DNA of 64,000 nucleotides from Thiohalocapsa sp. PB-PSB1. GTDB taxonomy: Bacteria > Pseudomonadota > Gammaproteobacteria > Chromatiales > Chromatiaceae. Position numbers and translations under genes: made by a program. Location of the stretch: NCBI GenBank assembly GCA_016745215.1, contig CP050890.1:3348001-3412000 (forward strand), given 5' to 3'. The stretch's first letter is position 1. Each line of letters opens with the position of its first letter. Positions 1 through 9,006 of this stretch are shown here, in pieces. The notes under the pieces were generated by a model. The model was given only the letters and a program-made list of their open reading frames with translations. It did not search any database and was not told where the DNA came from.

Positions 1-20
1 ATGGTGCCAAACGATCGCGC

Positions 21-911
21 TTGGCGCGAGGCCGCGCGCGATGGTCGGTGCTTCTGCTGCTGTTCCTGGTCGAGTTGGTGCTCGCAGCACCCGAAGCAGC
101 CCGCGTCGCCTATCTGGCCGTAGACGCTGAAGGCTACTGGCAAGTGTGGTGTATGGAGTCTGGCGGGCAGGAGCCGACACAAGTGACGCACACGGCCTAC
201 GACAAGAGCCGCGTATCCTGGTACCCGGACGGCCAAGCCCTGTTGGTGAACGGGAATCAGGGAGAGCTTGCCCGGGTCGATCTGGAGACGGGTGACGAGA
301 CCCCTATCCAGCTGGAACTGGACGGGATGAACGACGCCGTGCTGTCCCCGGACGGGCGCTACATCGCCTTCTCCCTGAGCACCTCGGGCAGTATCGACGA
401 CAACAATATCTGGATCGTCGATGCCGACGGCAGCGACTTGCGCAAGCTGACCAACAAGCGCTTTCTACAGCACGATCCGGCTTGGTCATCAGACAGTGGA
501 TCGATCTATTTCCTTTCCGGGCGCGGTGACCAGGCACACGACATCTGGCGCTACGAGCTGGGCACCGGGAGCCTGGAACAATTGACCGCCGGACAGCTCT
601 ACCACTTCGACGTGGCACCTGCCCCCGGTAGCCATGGCGAACCGAGGCTCGCCTTCTCGGCCAATCGATCCGGGAATTACGAGGTCTGGGTGTGGAGTCC
701 GGGAACGGAACCGCGGCAGCTCACGGATCATCCCGCCCTCGACGCTCGGCCGAATTGGTCCCCGGACGGTGTCTCCCTCCTGTTCGAGTCCTCGCGCGGT
801 GGTACGCTCAATATCTGGCGAATGCCGGCCGAGGGCGGGGAGCCGGTTCCAGTCACGGTGCACACGGCCGGAGCCCGCATGCCCGTCTGGTACCAGGGGG
901 GCGCGCGGTGA
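21..911 (+). CDS. TolB-like beta-propeller protein, exported (5' end may lie outside the window)
   Basis: Periplasmic or secreted PD40/WD40-like propeller protein of about 296 residues. A hydrophobic stretch at residues 9-22 followed by AAP looks like a Sec signal. Repeated PD40 signatures (SWYPDGQALL, VLSPDGRYIAF, AWSSDSGSIYF, NWSPDGVSLLF) are spaced about 45-50 residues apart, as in TolB and related propellers, which act as protein-binding scaffolds. The first codon in the window is TTG at 21 and the frame is open to base 3, so the true start may be upstream. The stop overlaps the next gene's GTG start by 4 bases, so translation is coupled. It is shorter than TolB (about 430 aa) and lacks the TolB N-terminal domain, so it is a TolB-like protein, not the Tol-Pal TolB. 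Confidence 0.75.
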   Translation: MARGRARWSVLLLLFLVELVLAAPEAARVAYLAVDAEGYWQVWCMESGGQEPTQVTHTAYDKSRVSWYPDGQALLVNGNQGELARVDLETGDETPIQLELDGMNDAVLSPDGRYIAFSLSTSGSIDDNNIWIVDADGSDLRKLTNKRFLQHDPAWSSDSGSIYFLSGRGDQAHDIWRYELGTGSLEQLTAGQLYHFDVAPAPGSHGEPRLAFSANRSGNYEVWVWSPGTEPRQLTDHPALDARPNWSPDGVSLLFESSRGGTLNIWRMPAEGGEPVPVTVHTAGARMPVWYQGGAR

Positions 912-2047
912 GGGTTTTCCTTGCGGCAATGAGCCTGTTGGCAGCCCTGCTCCCGATGGGACCGGCGTCGGCTGTACAGATCACCAACGTCAGCGCCGAG
1001 CCGGCGCGGGTGCCGCAGATCGAAGACGCCGAGGTGGCACTCGTGTTCCGGCTCTCCGAGCCTGCCTCCGTGACGCTGAACGTCTACGACGGCCGTGATC
1101 TGCTGATCCGGCGGATCGATTCCGACGGACGTATCGAGGCCGGCGACCAACGACTGACTTGGGATTTGCGGGATCAATCCGGTCGGCCGGTTCCCGCCGA
1201 GGCCTATCATTACACGCTGATAGCGCTCAGCAGTGCCGGTCGGCGTGTCGAGCACGACCTGACGGATTTGACCGCCGGCGACGATCTCGTCGCGACCGAG
1301 GTGGCCTGGGACCCCGAGTCCAAGGTGATTCGCTACCGTCTGCCAGCGGCCGGGCGGGTCAACATCCGCGTTGGACTCGATGACAATGGACCGCTGTTGG
1401 CCACGGTGCTGGACTGGGTGGTACGTGATGCGGGCGTCCACGAAGAGCCCTGGGACGGATTCGATGCTGCCGGTGTCTTGGACCTGAGCCATCACCCGAA
1501 GCTGGCCATCGCCGTGGACGCCTTCGGGCTTAGCGACAACAGCATCCTGGTGGGGCCCGCCGCTGCGCGCGTGGAGCTGATCCGGGAGCTGCCTTGGGGC
1601 CGAGAGCGGCGGGTCGCGCAGCGCCATGACCGCAAGCGCATGCACTTCCATCGCCAGCAGCCGCTGGAGGAACGCGGGGACTATCGGATCTCGCTGACCT
1701 TGCCGGACAACCTGCCGCGGGACGCGGAAGGGTTGCCGATCCTGACCGGCATCGTCCCGATCCGGCTCGATGTCTCAGAGGACGACCGGGAGCGGGTTCT
1801 GGAACGCCGGTTCGAGCCCGTTTTTTTTGTCGATGGCACCTTCGTGTTCGAGAACGAGGTGGGCTTCCTACCCATGACTTGGCGCTGGGACACCGCCGGC
1901 GTGAACCAAGGTGTGCACTTTCTTACGGCCAATCTGCGCGGCTATGAGGGCAACTTCGGCATGACAACGCTCAAGGTTCGCGTTATGCGAATGGCCGATG
2001 AGGCTCAAGGGTCGGATGCCGCGCTGATCTCGGAGGAGCGGCAATGA
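908..2047 (+). CDS. Exported FlgD-type Ig-like domain protein
   Basis: 379-residue exported protein. I place the start at GTG 908, which overlaps the upstream stop (GTGA) and immediately gives a signal peptide (MRVFLAAMSLLAALLPM then GPASA). The longer open frame back to 692 only reads the upstream gene out of frame. Residues about 30-110 carry the FlgD-type Ig pattern: 'VTLNVYD', 'RIEAGDQRLTWDLRDQSG', 'VPAEAYHYTLIA'; a second, weaker strand-rich module follows ('KVIRYRLPAAGRVNIRVG'). The C-terminal half is unrecognised, beta-rich and charged. Its stop overlaps the next ATG by 4 bases (ATGA), so three genes form one operon ahead of the RHS gene. FlgD-type Ig domains occur in many secreted proteins and do not imply a flagellar role. 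Confidence 0.7.
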   Translation: MRVFLAAMSLLAALLPMGPASAVQITNVSAEPARVPQIEDAEVALVFRLSEPASVTLNVYDGRDLLIRRIDSDGRIEAGDQRLTWDLRDQSGRPVPAEAYHYTLIALSSAGRRVEHDLTDLTAGDDLVATEVAWDPESKVIRYRLPAAGRVNIRVGLDDNGPLLATVLDWVVRDAGVHEEPWDGFDAAGVLDLSHHPKLAIAVDAFGLSDNSILVGPAAARVELIRELPWGRERRVAQRHDRKRMHFHRQQPLEERGDYRISLTLPDNLPRDAEGLPILTGIVPIRLDVSEDDRERVLERRFEPVFFVDGTFVFENEVGFLPMTWRWDTAGVNQGVHFLTANLRGYEGNFGMTTLKVRVMRMADEAQGSDAALISEERQ

Positions 2048-2523
2048 CGTTCAAAGATCTGCTGACACTATTACTGCTGTTCGCTCTGGCGATCAGTGCA
2101 TGCGCCGCCGCGGAAGAACCCAAGGCAACGCTGGAAACGCGTGCCGTCGCGGCACTGGATGCGGGTGACCGGCGTGCTGCCGTGCACGCACTCGAACGGC
2201 TGCGCTTTCAAAACCAATTGAGCGATTCTATGCGGCTTGCGCTGGCACAGACCTATCTAGAGCAAGGGCGCCTCGACGAGGCGCGCATCGAAGCGGAGCG
2301 GATCGAGTACCTGACGGTCGGCGCCGACCTGCTGTGGCTGCGGGCGCGGCTGGCGGCGCGCGAAGGCCAATGGGCCGAAGCCCGAGACCGATACTTGGCC
2401 ATCCTGCGCATCGATCCGGACAGCGCAGAGGCCTACCTGGGGCTCGGGCAATCGCTCCAGGAGCTTGGCGACACGGCGAGCGCAGACGCCGCTTTCGCCG
2501 GTTATGTCCGGTACAACGACTAG
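2044..2523 (+). CDS. TPR-repeat lipoprotein
   Basis: 159 residues. A hydrophobic N-terminus ends in a lipobox (I-S-A-C, Cys20), so it should be cleaved by signal peptidase II and lipid-anchored. Residues 30-157 are helical TPR-type repeats (for example 'LAQTYLEQGRLDEARIEAER' and 'AYLGLGQSLQELGDTASA'). It starts with an ATGA overlap on the previous gene and ends 66 bases before the RHS start. TPR lipoproteins commonly act as outer-membrane assembly or secretion partners; here the position between two exported scaffold-like proteins and an exported RHS protein suggests that it helps deliver or anchor the RHS protein. That role is inferred from position only. Confidence 0.7.
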   Translation: MTFKDLLTLLLLFALAISACAAAEEPKATLETRAVAALDAGDRRAAVHALERLRFQNQLSDSMRLALAQTYLEQGRLDEARIEAERIEYLTVGADLLWLRARLAAREGQWAEARDRYLAILRIDPDSAEAYLGLGQSLQELGDTASADAAFAGYVRYND

Positions 2524-2589
2524 GGCGCGCCGGCAAGCGCGACCGGAGCAGAACACATGAACTCACGGCACTCTACAATGGAAGATTCA

Positions 2590-5500
2590 ATGAAGACCCG
2601 CACCGGCGTCCGGGTGCTGCCGGCAAGGTATTTGTTGGCCGTTCTGCTGATGGCCCTGCTCACCCTCGGCGCCGCCCCCTTCGCCCCCGCGTGGCTGGTT
2701 GCGCCCGCCGTCGCCCACGACTTCGGCGGCAACAGCGACCCGGACGACGAAGACGACGACCCGGACGACGATCCACCCTGCCAGCAATGTCCATGCGACG
2801 AAGGCAGTGCCGGCAACCCGATCTTTCTGTTGGATGGTGCCGAGCGACCAACCTTAACCGACCTGGTAACCGGGGACCTTTACCCGATCCGCGTGGTGCG
2901 GCATTACGACAGCCAATCCACTTACGACAGTCCTTTGGGATACGGCTGGGCCTTCAACCACGACCGCCGTCTATTCGAGTACCCGGACGGGTCGGTTCTC
3001 ATGCGGACGAAGTGCGGTTCGCGAGATGTGTTCGAATTCACCGGTGGCGCCTACGTCACCCCGCCAGATGCAATGCGCGGCCAGCTCACCGAGCAAGCCG
3101 ACGGCACGTTTGCCTTCCGCTACTATGACGGTACCGCAGATGAATACGACGCCGAGGGGCGTCTGGTCGCAGAGATTGCCGCCGACGGCAGCCGCCACGA
3201 GTTGCTCTACGCTGACGCCGACGGCGACGGCCGCCCCGACAAATACCCGTTGATCGGAACCTCCCCGCGCGCCGTCGATCCCGACGCTCCTATGGTGGTC
3301 GCCTACGTCTACCGCGTGACCCGCATCCAAGAGCGTGCCGCCGACGGCGCCCTTACCGGTCGCCAGATCGACTTCGCGTACGACGACGCTACCGGCCGGT
3401 TGGCGAGCGCGACCGCCGACGACGGACGCAGCATTGGCTACGCTCACGACGAGTACGCAGGCGCCACCCGCGGCAACCTCGTCGAAGTCCGTGGCCTGGA
3501 AGGTATCGTCTCCACCTACGGATACGAAGACTGGTTGGACCAAGACGCCGGCACCCTGCGCGACGCCCACAACCTCACCCACATGCAGCATGCCCAGAAT
3601 GAGACGGTCATCGTCAACACCTACGACGCCCAGGATCGCGTCATCCGTCAGACCCGCGGCCTCAAGGTCCTGACCTTCGACTACAGCAATCCGCGCATCC
3701 AGGTCCCGGTCACCGAGACCATCGCCGCCCCCGACGGCAGCGTCCTGCACACCGCCACCACCACCTACAACTACGACAGCGACGGCTTCATCACCCGCAT
3801 CACCGACGCGCTGGGCCACCAAACCCGCTACAGCTACAACAGCGCCAAGCGCCGCACCCGCGTCGAGCACTGGGACCGCAGCAGCGGCAGCCTCGTGCTG
3901 CGCAGCGCCACCGACTACGCCTACAACGCCCAAGGCGACCGCATCCGCGCCACCACTGTCCTCTCCGCCGACGAGAGCCTGATCCAAAGCTGGCGCTACG
4001 ACCAAGGCTGGGTCGTCTGCGAGCAGCGCGTCTCCACCGCCCACCCCGGCGACCTCTTCCGCAGCGTCTACCAACTCGGCTACGACGGCGACGGCGTGCC
4101 GGTCAACATCCAATCGGTATCGAGGCTCGTCAGCGCAACCACCGCCAACGACACCGACGGCGACGGGCTGCTCACCTGCAACGACGGCGTCAGCGGCGAC
4201 TGGCAGACCACCCAATACAGCTACGACGCCAAGCAGCGCCTCACCGCCACCACCCTGCCCGACGGCGTGCAGGTCATCAACGAGTACGCAGACGACAGCC
4301 TGCAGGTCACCGCCACCTACTTCCGTGGCACCGACGGCACCGACCTCCCGCAGCTGGCCCAGACCTTCGGCTACGACGACCAAGGCAACCTCAGCGACCT
4401 CTGGGACGCCAAGGGCAACCACACCCAGACGACCTACGACGCCAAGGGCCGCATCACCAGCGTCACCAACGCCCTGGGCGAGCAGACCCTCTACACCTAC
4501 ACCGCCGACAACCTCGCCCAGATCGAAGTCGGTCGCACCGCAGCAGACGGGGAAGGGCAGGTTACCAAGTTCATCTACGACGGTGACAACAACCTTATCG
4601 AGATCCAGCGCAAGGACGACACCGGCACCTTCCTCACCTTCGAGACCTACAGCTACGACAGCGCCGGCAACCGCCTCAGCGTCACCGACGCCGAGAACCG
4701 CACCACCGGCTTCGGCTACGATGCTTTAGGCCGGCTCATCAGCACCACCGACGCGCTCGGCAACACCACCGCCTTCACCTATGACAGCGCCGGCAACCTC
4801 ACCAAGACTACCGATGCCCTGCTGCGCGAGACACGCCACATCTACGACCCGCTCGACCGGCTCATCCGCACCGAGCAGGCCGGAATCGACCCGCCGGCCA
4901 TCACCCGCATGGCCTACGACGCCGCCGGCAATGTCGTCGCCGTTACCGACGCCAACAACAACACCACGAGCTTCACCTATGATGGCCTCTCGCGGCAACT
5001 CACGGAGACCAAGCCCCTGGGTCAGACGCTCACCTACGTCTACGACAGCCGTGATCGGCTCGACTACCGGCTCAACGCAAGGGGCCACAGGATCGACTAC
5101 AGCTACGCCCCCTGGGGCCCGGTGACCCGCGAGGAGGTCTACAACCCCGACAACACCACCGGCGTGCCCGACGAGACCATCACCTACGCCTACGACCGGA
5201 ACGGCAACCTCGCCGAGACCGCCTACGACGCGGTGCAGCCCCTCACCGAACCGCTCTACCTCATCACCTACGACGCCCTCGACCGCGAGGACGTGCGCAC
5301 CGTCGGCTATATCCCCAACATCACCGTCACGCTCGACAACGACTACGACCGCTACGGCAACCGTACCGCCTTGAACGTCAACGACGGCGAGTCGCTGGTC
5401 CACAGCTATGACTTCGACAAGCTTAACCGGCTGACCCAGGCCACTGTGCCTGGGTCCCAGACCTTCAGTTTCGATTACTACACCAACGACCAGCGCCGGA

Positions 5501-6828
5501 CGATTTACTACCCTAGCGGTGTTACCAGTGCATCCAGCTACTTTGCCAATGGGCCAGCTGCGGATATCAGCATTCGCAATGGCGCCTCCCTAGCCCTTGA
5601 GCAGATCGCCTACACTTACGATCCGGTCGGCAACGTCGATACCCAATCGGACGGTGACGGCCTTCATGACTACTTCTACGACGGCCTGGACCGCCTAACC
5701 GAGGCTGTCCACCCGACCGGAGTTGGTCTGCCTGCGCAGGAACTCTTTGTCTATGACAAGGTGGGTAACCGCCATGATCCCACCGATCCCGACCTATATG
5801 GCTATGACGCCAACAACCGCATCCTCCAGAGCCCCGACCTCGTCTACAGCTTCGATGACGACGGCAGTCAAACCGGGCGCAGCGACGGGGCGAGCTTCGC
5901 GTACAACGCCTACAACCGATTATTGGCATACAGCAAGGATGGAATATCAGCGGCCTACGTCTACAGTCCCATGGGGCAGCGTCTCACGAAAAATGATGAT
6001 ACCTTGACCACTTACTTCCTGTGGGATGGACAGCGATTGATTGGGGAGTACGCTGCAAGCGGAAACCGCATGCAGCGCTATGCTTATCTTCCTGGCGACT
6101 ACGCCCCGGTACAAATCGCCGATGCCAACGGCGTTTACGACGTGCATCGTGATCATCAGCAGACACCTCGGCTATTGACCGATGCAATGCAGCAGACGGT
6201 ATGGAGATCGCGGTTCGAGGCATATGGTAAGGCCGTGGTCGATGATGATGCTGATGGCGATGGCGCAGCGATCACGTACAATCAGCGCTTCCCTGGGCAG
6301 TATTTCGACCAGGAGTCGGGGCTCCATTACAATTATAAAAGGGACTACGATCCGGCAATTGGGCGTTACATTCAAACTGACCCTATTGGGCTTGACGGCG
6401 GAACGAATACTTATGGGTATGTTCATGGTAACCCCATCACTTTTTCAGATCCCACGGGTGAGATCGCTCCAGCAGCCGTTGCAATTCGATTAGCAATAGC
6501 AGCAGCGTGGAGAGGCCTTCAGCGGGCAATTCAGCGTTGCGCAGGAAACCCAGCTTGCAGGTGTAGAGCGTTTAATGCTGCATATCATGCGCTGCAGGCG
6601 ATTGGATGTAATGCTTGCAATTCGCCGGGAACTGTGTGCTGTGCGATTACTACAGCTCAGGCCGGAGCTATGGGAGGAGTTGTAACACTGCGAGCGGCAT
6701 ATATCGCTTCAAATTGTGATCGTCATTTGCCTGGGCGTAGAGATCATCATCGTCAGTTGACACAAGCCCAAAGGGCTTTGGCTAGATGTTCAGCCAAGGC
6801 GGCTCGTATGTGTAGAGGTTGCTTTTGA
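2590..6828 (+). CDS. RHS-repeat polymorphic toxin with Sec signal and Cys-rich tip (RHS1)
   Basis: 1412-residue RHS/YD-repeat protein. Start chosen at ATG 2590: GGAAG sits 5-6 bases upstream, and the same arrangement recurs in the paralogue at 14633; in-frame ATGs at 2557 and 2578 are alternatives. A Sec signal (LLAVLLMALLTLGAAPFAPA) is followed by an Asp-rich linker with Cys residues, a DUF6531-like entry domain ('DLVTGDLYPIRVVRHYDSQS'), then about 25 YD repeats forming the cocoon. The RHS core end is near residues 1235-1285 ('YNQRFPGQYFDQESGLHYNY', 'DPIGLDGGTNTYGYVHGNP'). The remaining ~125 residues are the variable tip: 11 cysteines, NCDRHLPGRRDHH and a helical end. This resembles Cys/His-containing RHS tips called 'novel toxin 16', but I cannot confirm that. 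GC content falls towards the 3' end. A cognate immunity gene overlaps the stop. Confidence 0.9.
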   Translation: MKTRTGVRVLPARYLLAVLLMALLTLGAAPFAPAWLVAPAVAHDFGGNSDPDDEDDDPDDDPPCQQCPCDEGSAGNPIFLLDGAERPTLTDLVTGDLYPIRVVRHYDSQSTYDSPLGYGWAFNHDRRLFEYPDGSVLMRTKCGSRDVFEFTGGAYVTPPDAMRGQLTEQADGTFAFRYYDGTADEYDAEGRLVAEIAADGSRHELLYADADGDGRPDKYPLIGTSPRAVDPDAPMVVAYVYRVTRIQERAADGALTGRQIDFAYDDATGRLASATADDGRSIGYAHDEYAGATRGNLVEVRGLEGIVSTYGYEDWLDQDAGTLRDAHNLTHMQHAQNETVIVNTYDAQDRVIRQTRGLKVLTFDYSNPRIQVPVTETIAAPDGSVLHTATTTYNYDSDGFITRITDALGHQTRYSYNSAKRRTRVEHWDRSSGSLVLRSATDYAYNAQGDRIRATTVLSADESLIQSWRYDQGWVVCEQRVSTAHPGDLFRSVYQLGYDGDGVPVNIQSVSRLVSATTANDTDGDGLLTCNDGVSGDWQTTQYSYDAKQRLTATTLPDGVQVINEYADDSLQVTATYFRGTDGTDLPQLAQTFGYDDQGNLSDLWDAKGNHTQTTYDAKGRITSVTNALGEQTLYTYTADNLAQIEVGRTAADGEGQVTKFIYDGDNNLIEIQRKDDTGTFLTFETYSYDSAGNRLSVTDAENRTTGFGYDALGRLISTTDALGNTTAFTYDSAGNLTKTTDALLRETRHIYDPLDRLIRTEQAGIDPPAITRMAYDAAGNVVAVTDANNNTTSFTYDGLSRQLTETKPLGQTLTYVYDSRDRLDYRLNARGHRIDYSYAPWGPVTREEVYNPDNTTGVPDETITYAYDRNGNLAETAYDAVQPLTEPLYLITYDALDREDVRTVGYIPNITVTLDNDYDRYGNRTALNVNDGESLVHSYDFDKLNRLTQATVPGSQTFSFDYYTNDQRRTIYYPSGVTSASSYFANGPAADISIRNGASLALEQIAYTYDPVGNVDTQSDGDGLHDYFYDGLDRLTEAVHPTGVGLPAQELFVYDKVGNRHDPTDPDLYGYDANNRILQSPDLVYSFDDDGSQTGRSDGASFAYNAYNRLLAYSKDGISAAYVYSPMGQRLTKNDDTLTTYFLWDGQRLIGEYAASGNRMQRYAYLPGDYAPVQIADANGVYDVHRDHQQTPRLLTDAMQQTVWRSRFEAYGKAVVDDDADGDGAAITYNQRFPGQYFDQESGLHYNYKRDYDPAIGRYIQTDPIGLDGGTNTYGYVHGNPITFSDPTGEIAPAAVAIRLAIAAAWRGLQRAIQRCAGNPACRCRAFNAAYHALQAIGCNACNSPGTVCCAITTAQAGAMGGVVTLRAAYIASNCDRHLPGRRDHHRQLTQAQRALARCSAKAARMCRGCF

Positions 6829-7520
6829 TGAGCGTTAATTTTCGATCAAGAGCTGATCAAGAGCGCATGTTCTTGCAGGCTCTTAGTGAAAGGATCTCGC
6901 TGGGCGAGTTTGATTTGTTGGGCGAGGAGGGAGGGTTTACCGACCCAAACGAATATATATCTGTCGAGGCGTTTGCTGGAATATTGGAAGAGCGCAGGTA
7001 TCCTCGCAACAACTGGTACGAGTTCCAATGGGCAATTTACGAATGTGATTACGAGCGCTTAGATCAATACTCTATCTGGATGCGGCTCTTCTTGGCTTCG
7101 GTGTATGTGTATTGCAATAAGAAGAAGAAGTGGGGTGTTGATGTTGAAAGTGACTTCTACTATTCGATAGTGCTACTGGCTATCGCGGATAGCGAATCTA
7201 ATGAACTGGCTAGTCAGGCTTTGTCGTTCATCGAATGGCTTCATGATTGCGTGGAGCCTGATTCTTATTATGATGACTACTTTTGTCTGTTAACGTGGTC
7301 TCTTCTTCGTCGGCTGACGAACTCAACCGAACACGCTAGCTTTTCCGACGTGATGACGACTTTGTTGGAAAAGAACTATTCTTCGGATAGGTTCACTGAG
7401 TTAACGGATTCTGATTGCGGAATTGACGCTTGGAGCAGGCTGAACAGGTCAATAGCTTGTCCCGAGTCGTTGAAGAAGGACTTCGATAAGGTTGGGCTGG
7501 GCTCTTTAAAACCTGTCTGA
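6828..7520 (+). CDS. Putative immunity protein for RHS1 tip
   Basis: 230-residue acidic, aromatic-rich, mostly helical cytoplasmic protein with no signal peptide and no family I recognise. The ATG at 6828 shares one base with the RHS1 stop (TGATG), the classic arrangement of a toxin tip and its immunity gene; the in-frame TTG at 6819 is less likely. Base composition is clearly lower in GC than the RHS body and matches the tip, as expected if tip and immunity gene moved together. Role is inferred from position, size and composition. Confidence 0.6.
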   Translation: MSVNFRSRADQERMFLQALSERISLGEFDLLGEEGGFTDPNEYISVEAFAGILEERRYPRNNWYEFQWAIYECDYERLDQYSIWMRLFLASVYVYCNKKKKWGVDVESDFYYSIVLLAIADSESNELASQALSFIEWLHDCVEPDSYYDDYFCLLTWSLLRRLTNSTEHASFSDVMTTLLEKNYSSDRFTELTDSDCGIDAWSRLNRSIACPESLKKDFDKVGLGSLKPV

Positions 7521-7545
7521 CAAAGAAATGTCTATCGCGAGAAAA

Positions 7546-7566
7546 GGGGGACAGACCACGTTTTTT
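7546..7566 (+). repeat. RAYT-linked short repeat, copy 1
   Basis: GGGACAGACCACGTTTTTT, 43 bases upstream of a RAYT gene. The same word is found at 9698, 12700, 12752 and 13527, always within a few hundred bases of a RAYT gene or relic, so it is part of the repeat family that these transposases act on. Confidence 0.65.
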
Positions 7567-7608
7567 GCTAGACTCCAGATAATTCCCGCTGTGTAGGCTC
7601 TTATCCCC

Positions 7609-8232
7609 ATGCCCAGACGCCCCCGAGTCGTTGCCGCCGGCTTTCCGATGCATGTCATCCTTCGGGGAACGGACCGGGCCGCCGTGTTCTTCCACGACGA
7701 GGACCGGCACTTCTTTCTGAGTTGCCTGGCAGAGGCGGCGGAGGATGCGCGGGTGGCGGTGCATGCCTATGTGCTGATGACCAACCACATCCACCTGTTG
7801 ATGACAGCGACGGAAGACGATGGCGTGTCGAGGGTCATGAAGCGGGTCGGGCAGCGGTATGTGCAGCATGTGAATCGAAGCTACAGGCGCACCGGCGGTT
7901 TGTTCGAGGGTCGATTCCGGTCGTCGCTGATCGAGGCGGACGGCTATCTGCTCGCCTGCTGTCGGTACATCGAGCTGAATCCGGTGCGGGCAGGGATGGT
8001 GAGCGGCCCCGATGAGTATCCCTGGTCGAGCTATCACGCGAACGCCCTTGGAGCATCCGATGCCGTGGTGACGCCGCATCCGCTCTATCGGGCGTTGGCG
8101 CGCTCCCGCGAGGCGCGTCTGTCGGCCTATCGCGGCTTGTTCGCAGAGGCGCTCGGCGAGGAACTGTTGGCGCGTCTGCGCGATTGCGAAAAACGCAGAA
8201 GACGGGGTCACGCAGAAGACGGGGTCACATGA
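7609..8232 (+). CDS. REP-associated tyrosine transposase (RAYT, Y1 HUH)
   Basis: 207-residue member of the TnpA-REP / Y1 HUH group, which nicks single-stranded REP hairpins. Signatures: 'GFPMHVILRG' at the N-terminus, 'VLMTNHIHLLM' carrying the HUH pair, 'GGLFEGRFRSS', and 'CRYIELNPVRAGMV' with the catalytic Tyr. It is complete and looks active. ATG 7609 is the natural start (MPRRPRV). The C-terminal 15 residues (KRRRRGHAEDGVT) are encoded by the tandem repeat at 8197-8253, so the repeat has probably extended or replaced the original C-terminus. Confidence 0.9.
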   Translation: MPRRPRVVAAGFPMHVILRGTDRAAVFFHDEDRHFFLSCLAEAAEDARVAVHAYVLMTNHIHLLMTATEDDGVSRVMKRVGQRYVQHVNRSYRRTGGLFEGRFRSSLIEADGYLLACCRYIELNPVRAGMVSGPDEYPWSSYHANALGASDAVVTPHPLYRALARSREARLSAYRGLFAEALGEELLARLRDCEKRRRRGHAEDGVT

Positions 8233-8253
8233 AGACGGGGTCAGGTCTTGTCT
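8197..8253 (+). repeat. Tandem AAGACGGGGTCA repeat at RAYT 3' end
   Basis: Three imperfect copies of an AAGACGGGGTCA word run through the RAYT stop codon and end in GGGGTCAGGTCTTGT. The same GGGGTCAGGTCTTGT word recurs at 8321 and 9402. The following text (TTGCCCGTCG...GTAGGGC...ATAAT, 8254-8290) reappears in diverged form at 12882-12917 ahead of another RAYT gene. Confidence 0.6.
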
Positions 8254-8320
8254 TTTGCCCGTCGCTACGGTCGCCCGGTAGGGCAATAATCAGGCACAGA
8301 CGACGCCATCCGGGGGGGGC

Positions 8321-8336
8321 GGGGTCAGGTCTTGTT
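8321..8336 (+). repeat. RAYT-linked GGGGTCAGGTCTTGTT repeat
   Basis: Second copy of the GGGGTCAGGTCTTGTT word. The stretch 8233-8511 holds only such repeat fragments; I see no gene in it. Confidence 0.5.
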
Positions 8337-8511
8337 CCGTGCATCGGAGGGAGCGGGGTCACGGAGAAAGCATTGCAGGATCGGCGTCTTGCTTTTTGCC
8401 CACGTTGGGGTAGTTGTCGGGCTTCAACGATAGCTGAGGCGATTATGCTGCCCCGGAATCGCGAGTATGTCCGGAAACCGGTGATCGGCGATTATAACGT
8501 CAAGATGGATA

Positions 8512-9006
8512 TCAACCGAGGGGGAGAAACAGGCGCGACGGCTGATCTTGAAACGGCAGAAAGTCATGATGCCGGTAGAAGGCCGCGGCACGCTCGTCCT
8601 TTGCGTCCACAACCAAGGCATAGACGGCGATCTCCTGCGCTGCGCGCATGGTGCGTTGGATGGCGTCCATGAGCAACAATCGGCCGATGCCTCCGCCGCG
8701 CGAAGACTCGCCAACCGCCAGGCGACCGAGCAACGCAGCAGGGAGCGGATACTTTGGAAACCGGCGTGCGATCTCGGGCGGCAGCGTCGGTGTCTCGATC
8801 GACAGCGCACTCAGGGTATAGAAACCCAGGATGCGTTGAGGGATGTCTGGCTCGACGCAGATGTAGACCCTCGCGAGCCGCCGTTTGACGTCTTGGCCTG
8901 CCTGTCGCTGGAGCTAGCGGTCCAGGGCGAGGGTACCGCAGGCGAAGCTGGAGCGCTCATGTGCCGCCTGCAGAGGCTCGATGATGAGCCGCGACTTTCC
9001 GGTCAT
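8512..9006 (-). pseudogene. GNAT toxin (TacT-like) interrupted by an amber codon
   Basis: A GNAT acetyltransferase of the TacT type, which acetylates the amino group of charged tRNAs in known cases. The ATG at 9006 overlaps the antitoxin stop (ATGA). After 30 codons (…FACGTLALDR) the frame meets TAG at 8916-8914, then continues as 'LQRQAGQDVKRRLARVYI' to the acetyl-CoA loop 'RGGGIGRLLLMDA' and the 'AAAFYRHHDFLPF' end with the expected catalytic Tyr. The only visible lesion in 164 codons is that one amber codon (family members have W or similar before LQRQA). Either a recently killed toxin or one needing amber suppression. Confidence 0.75.
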
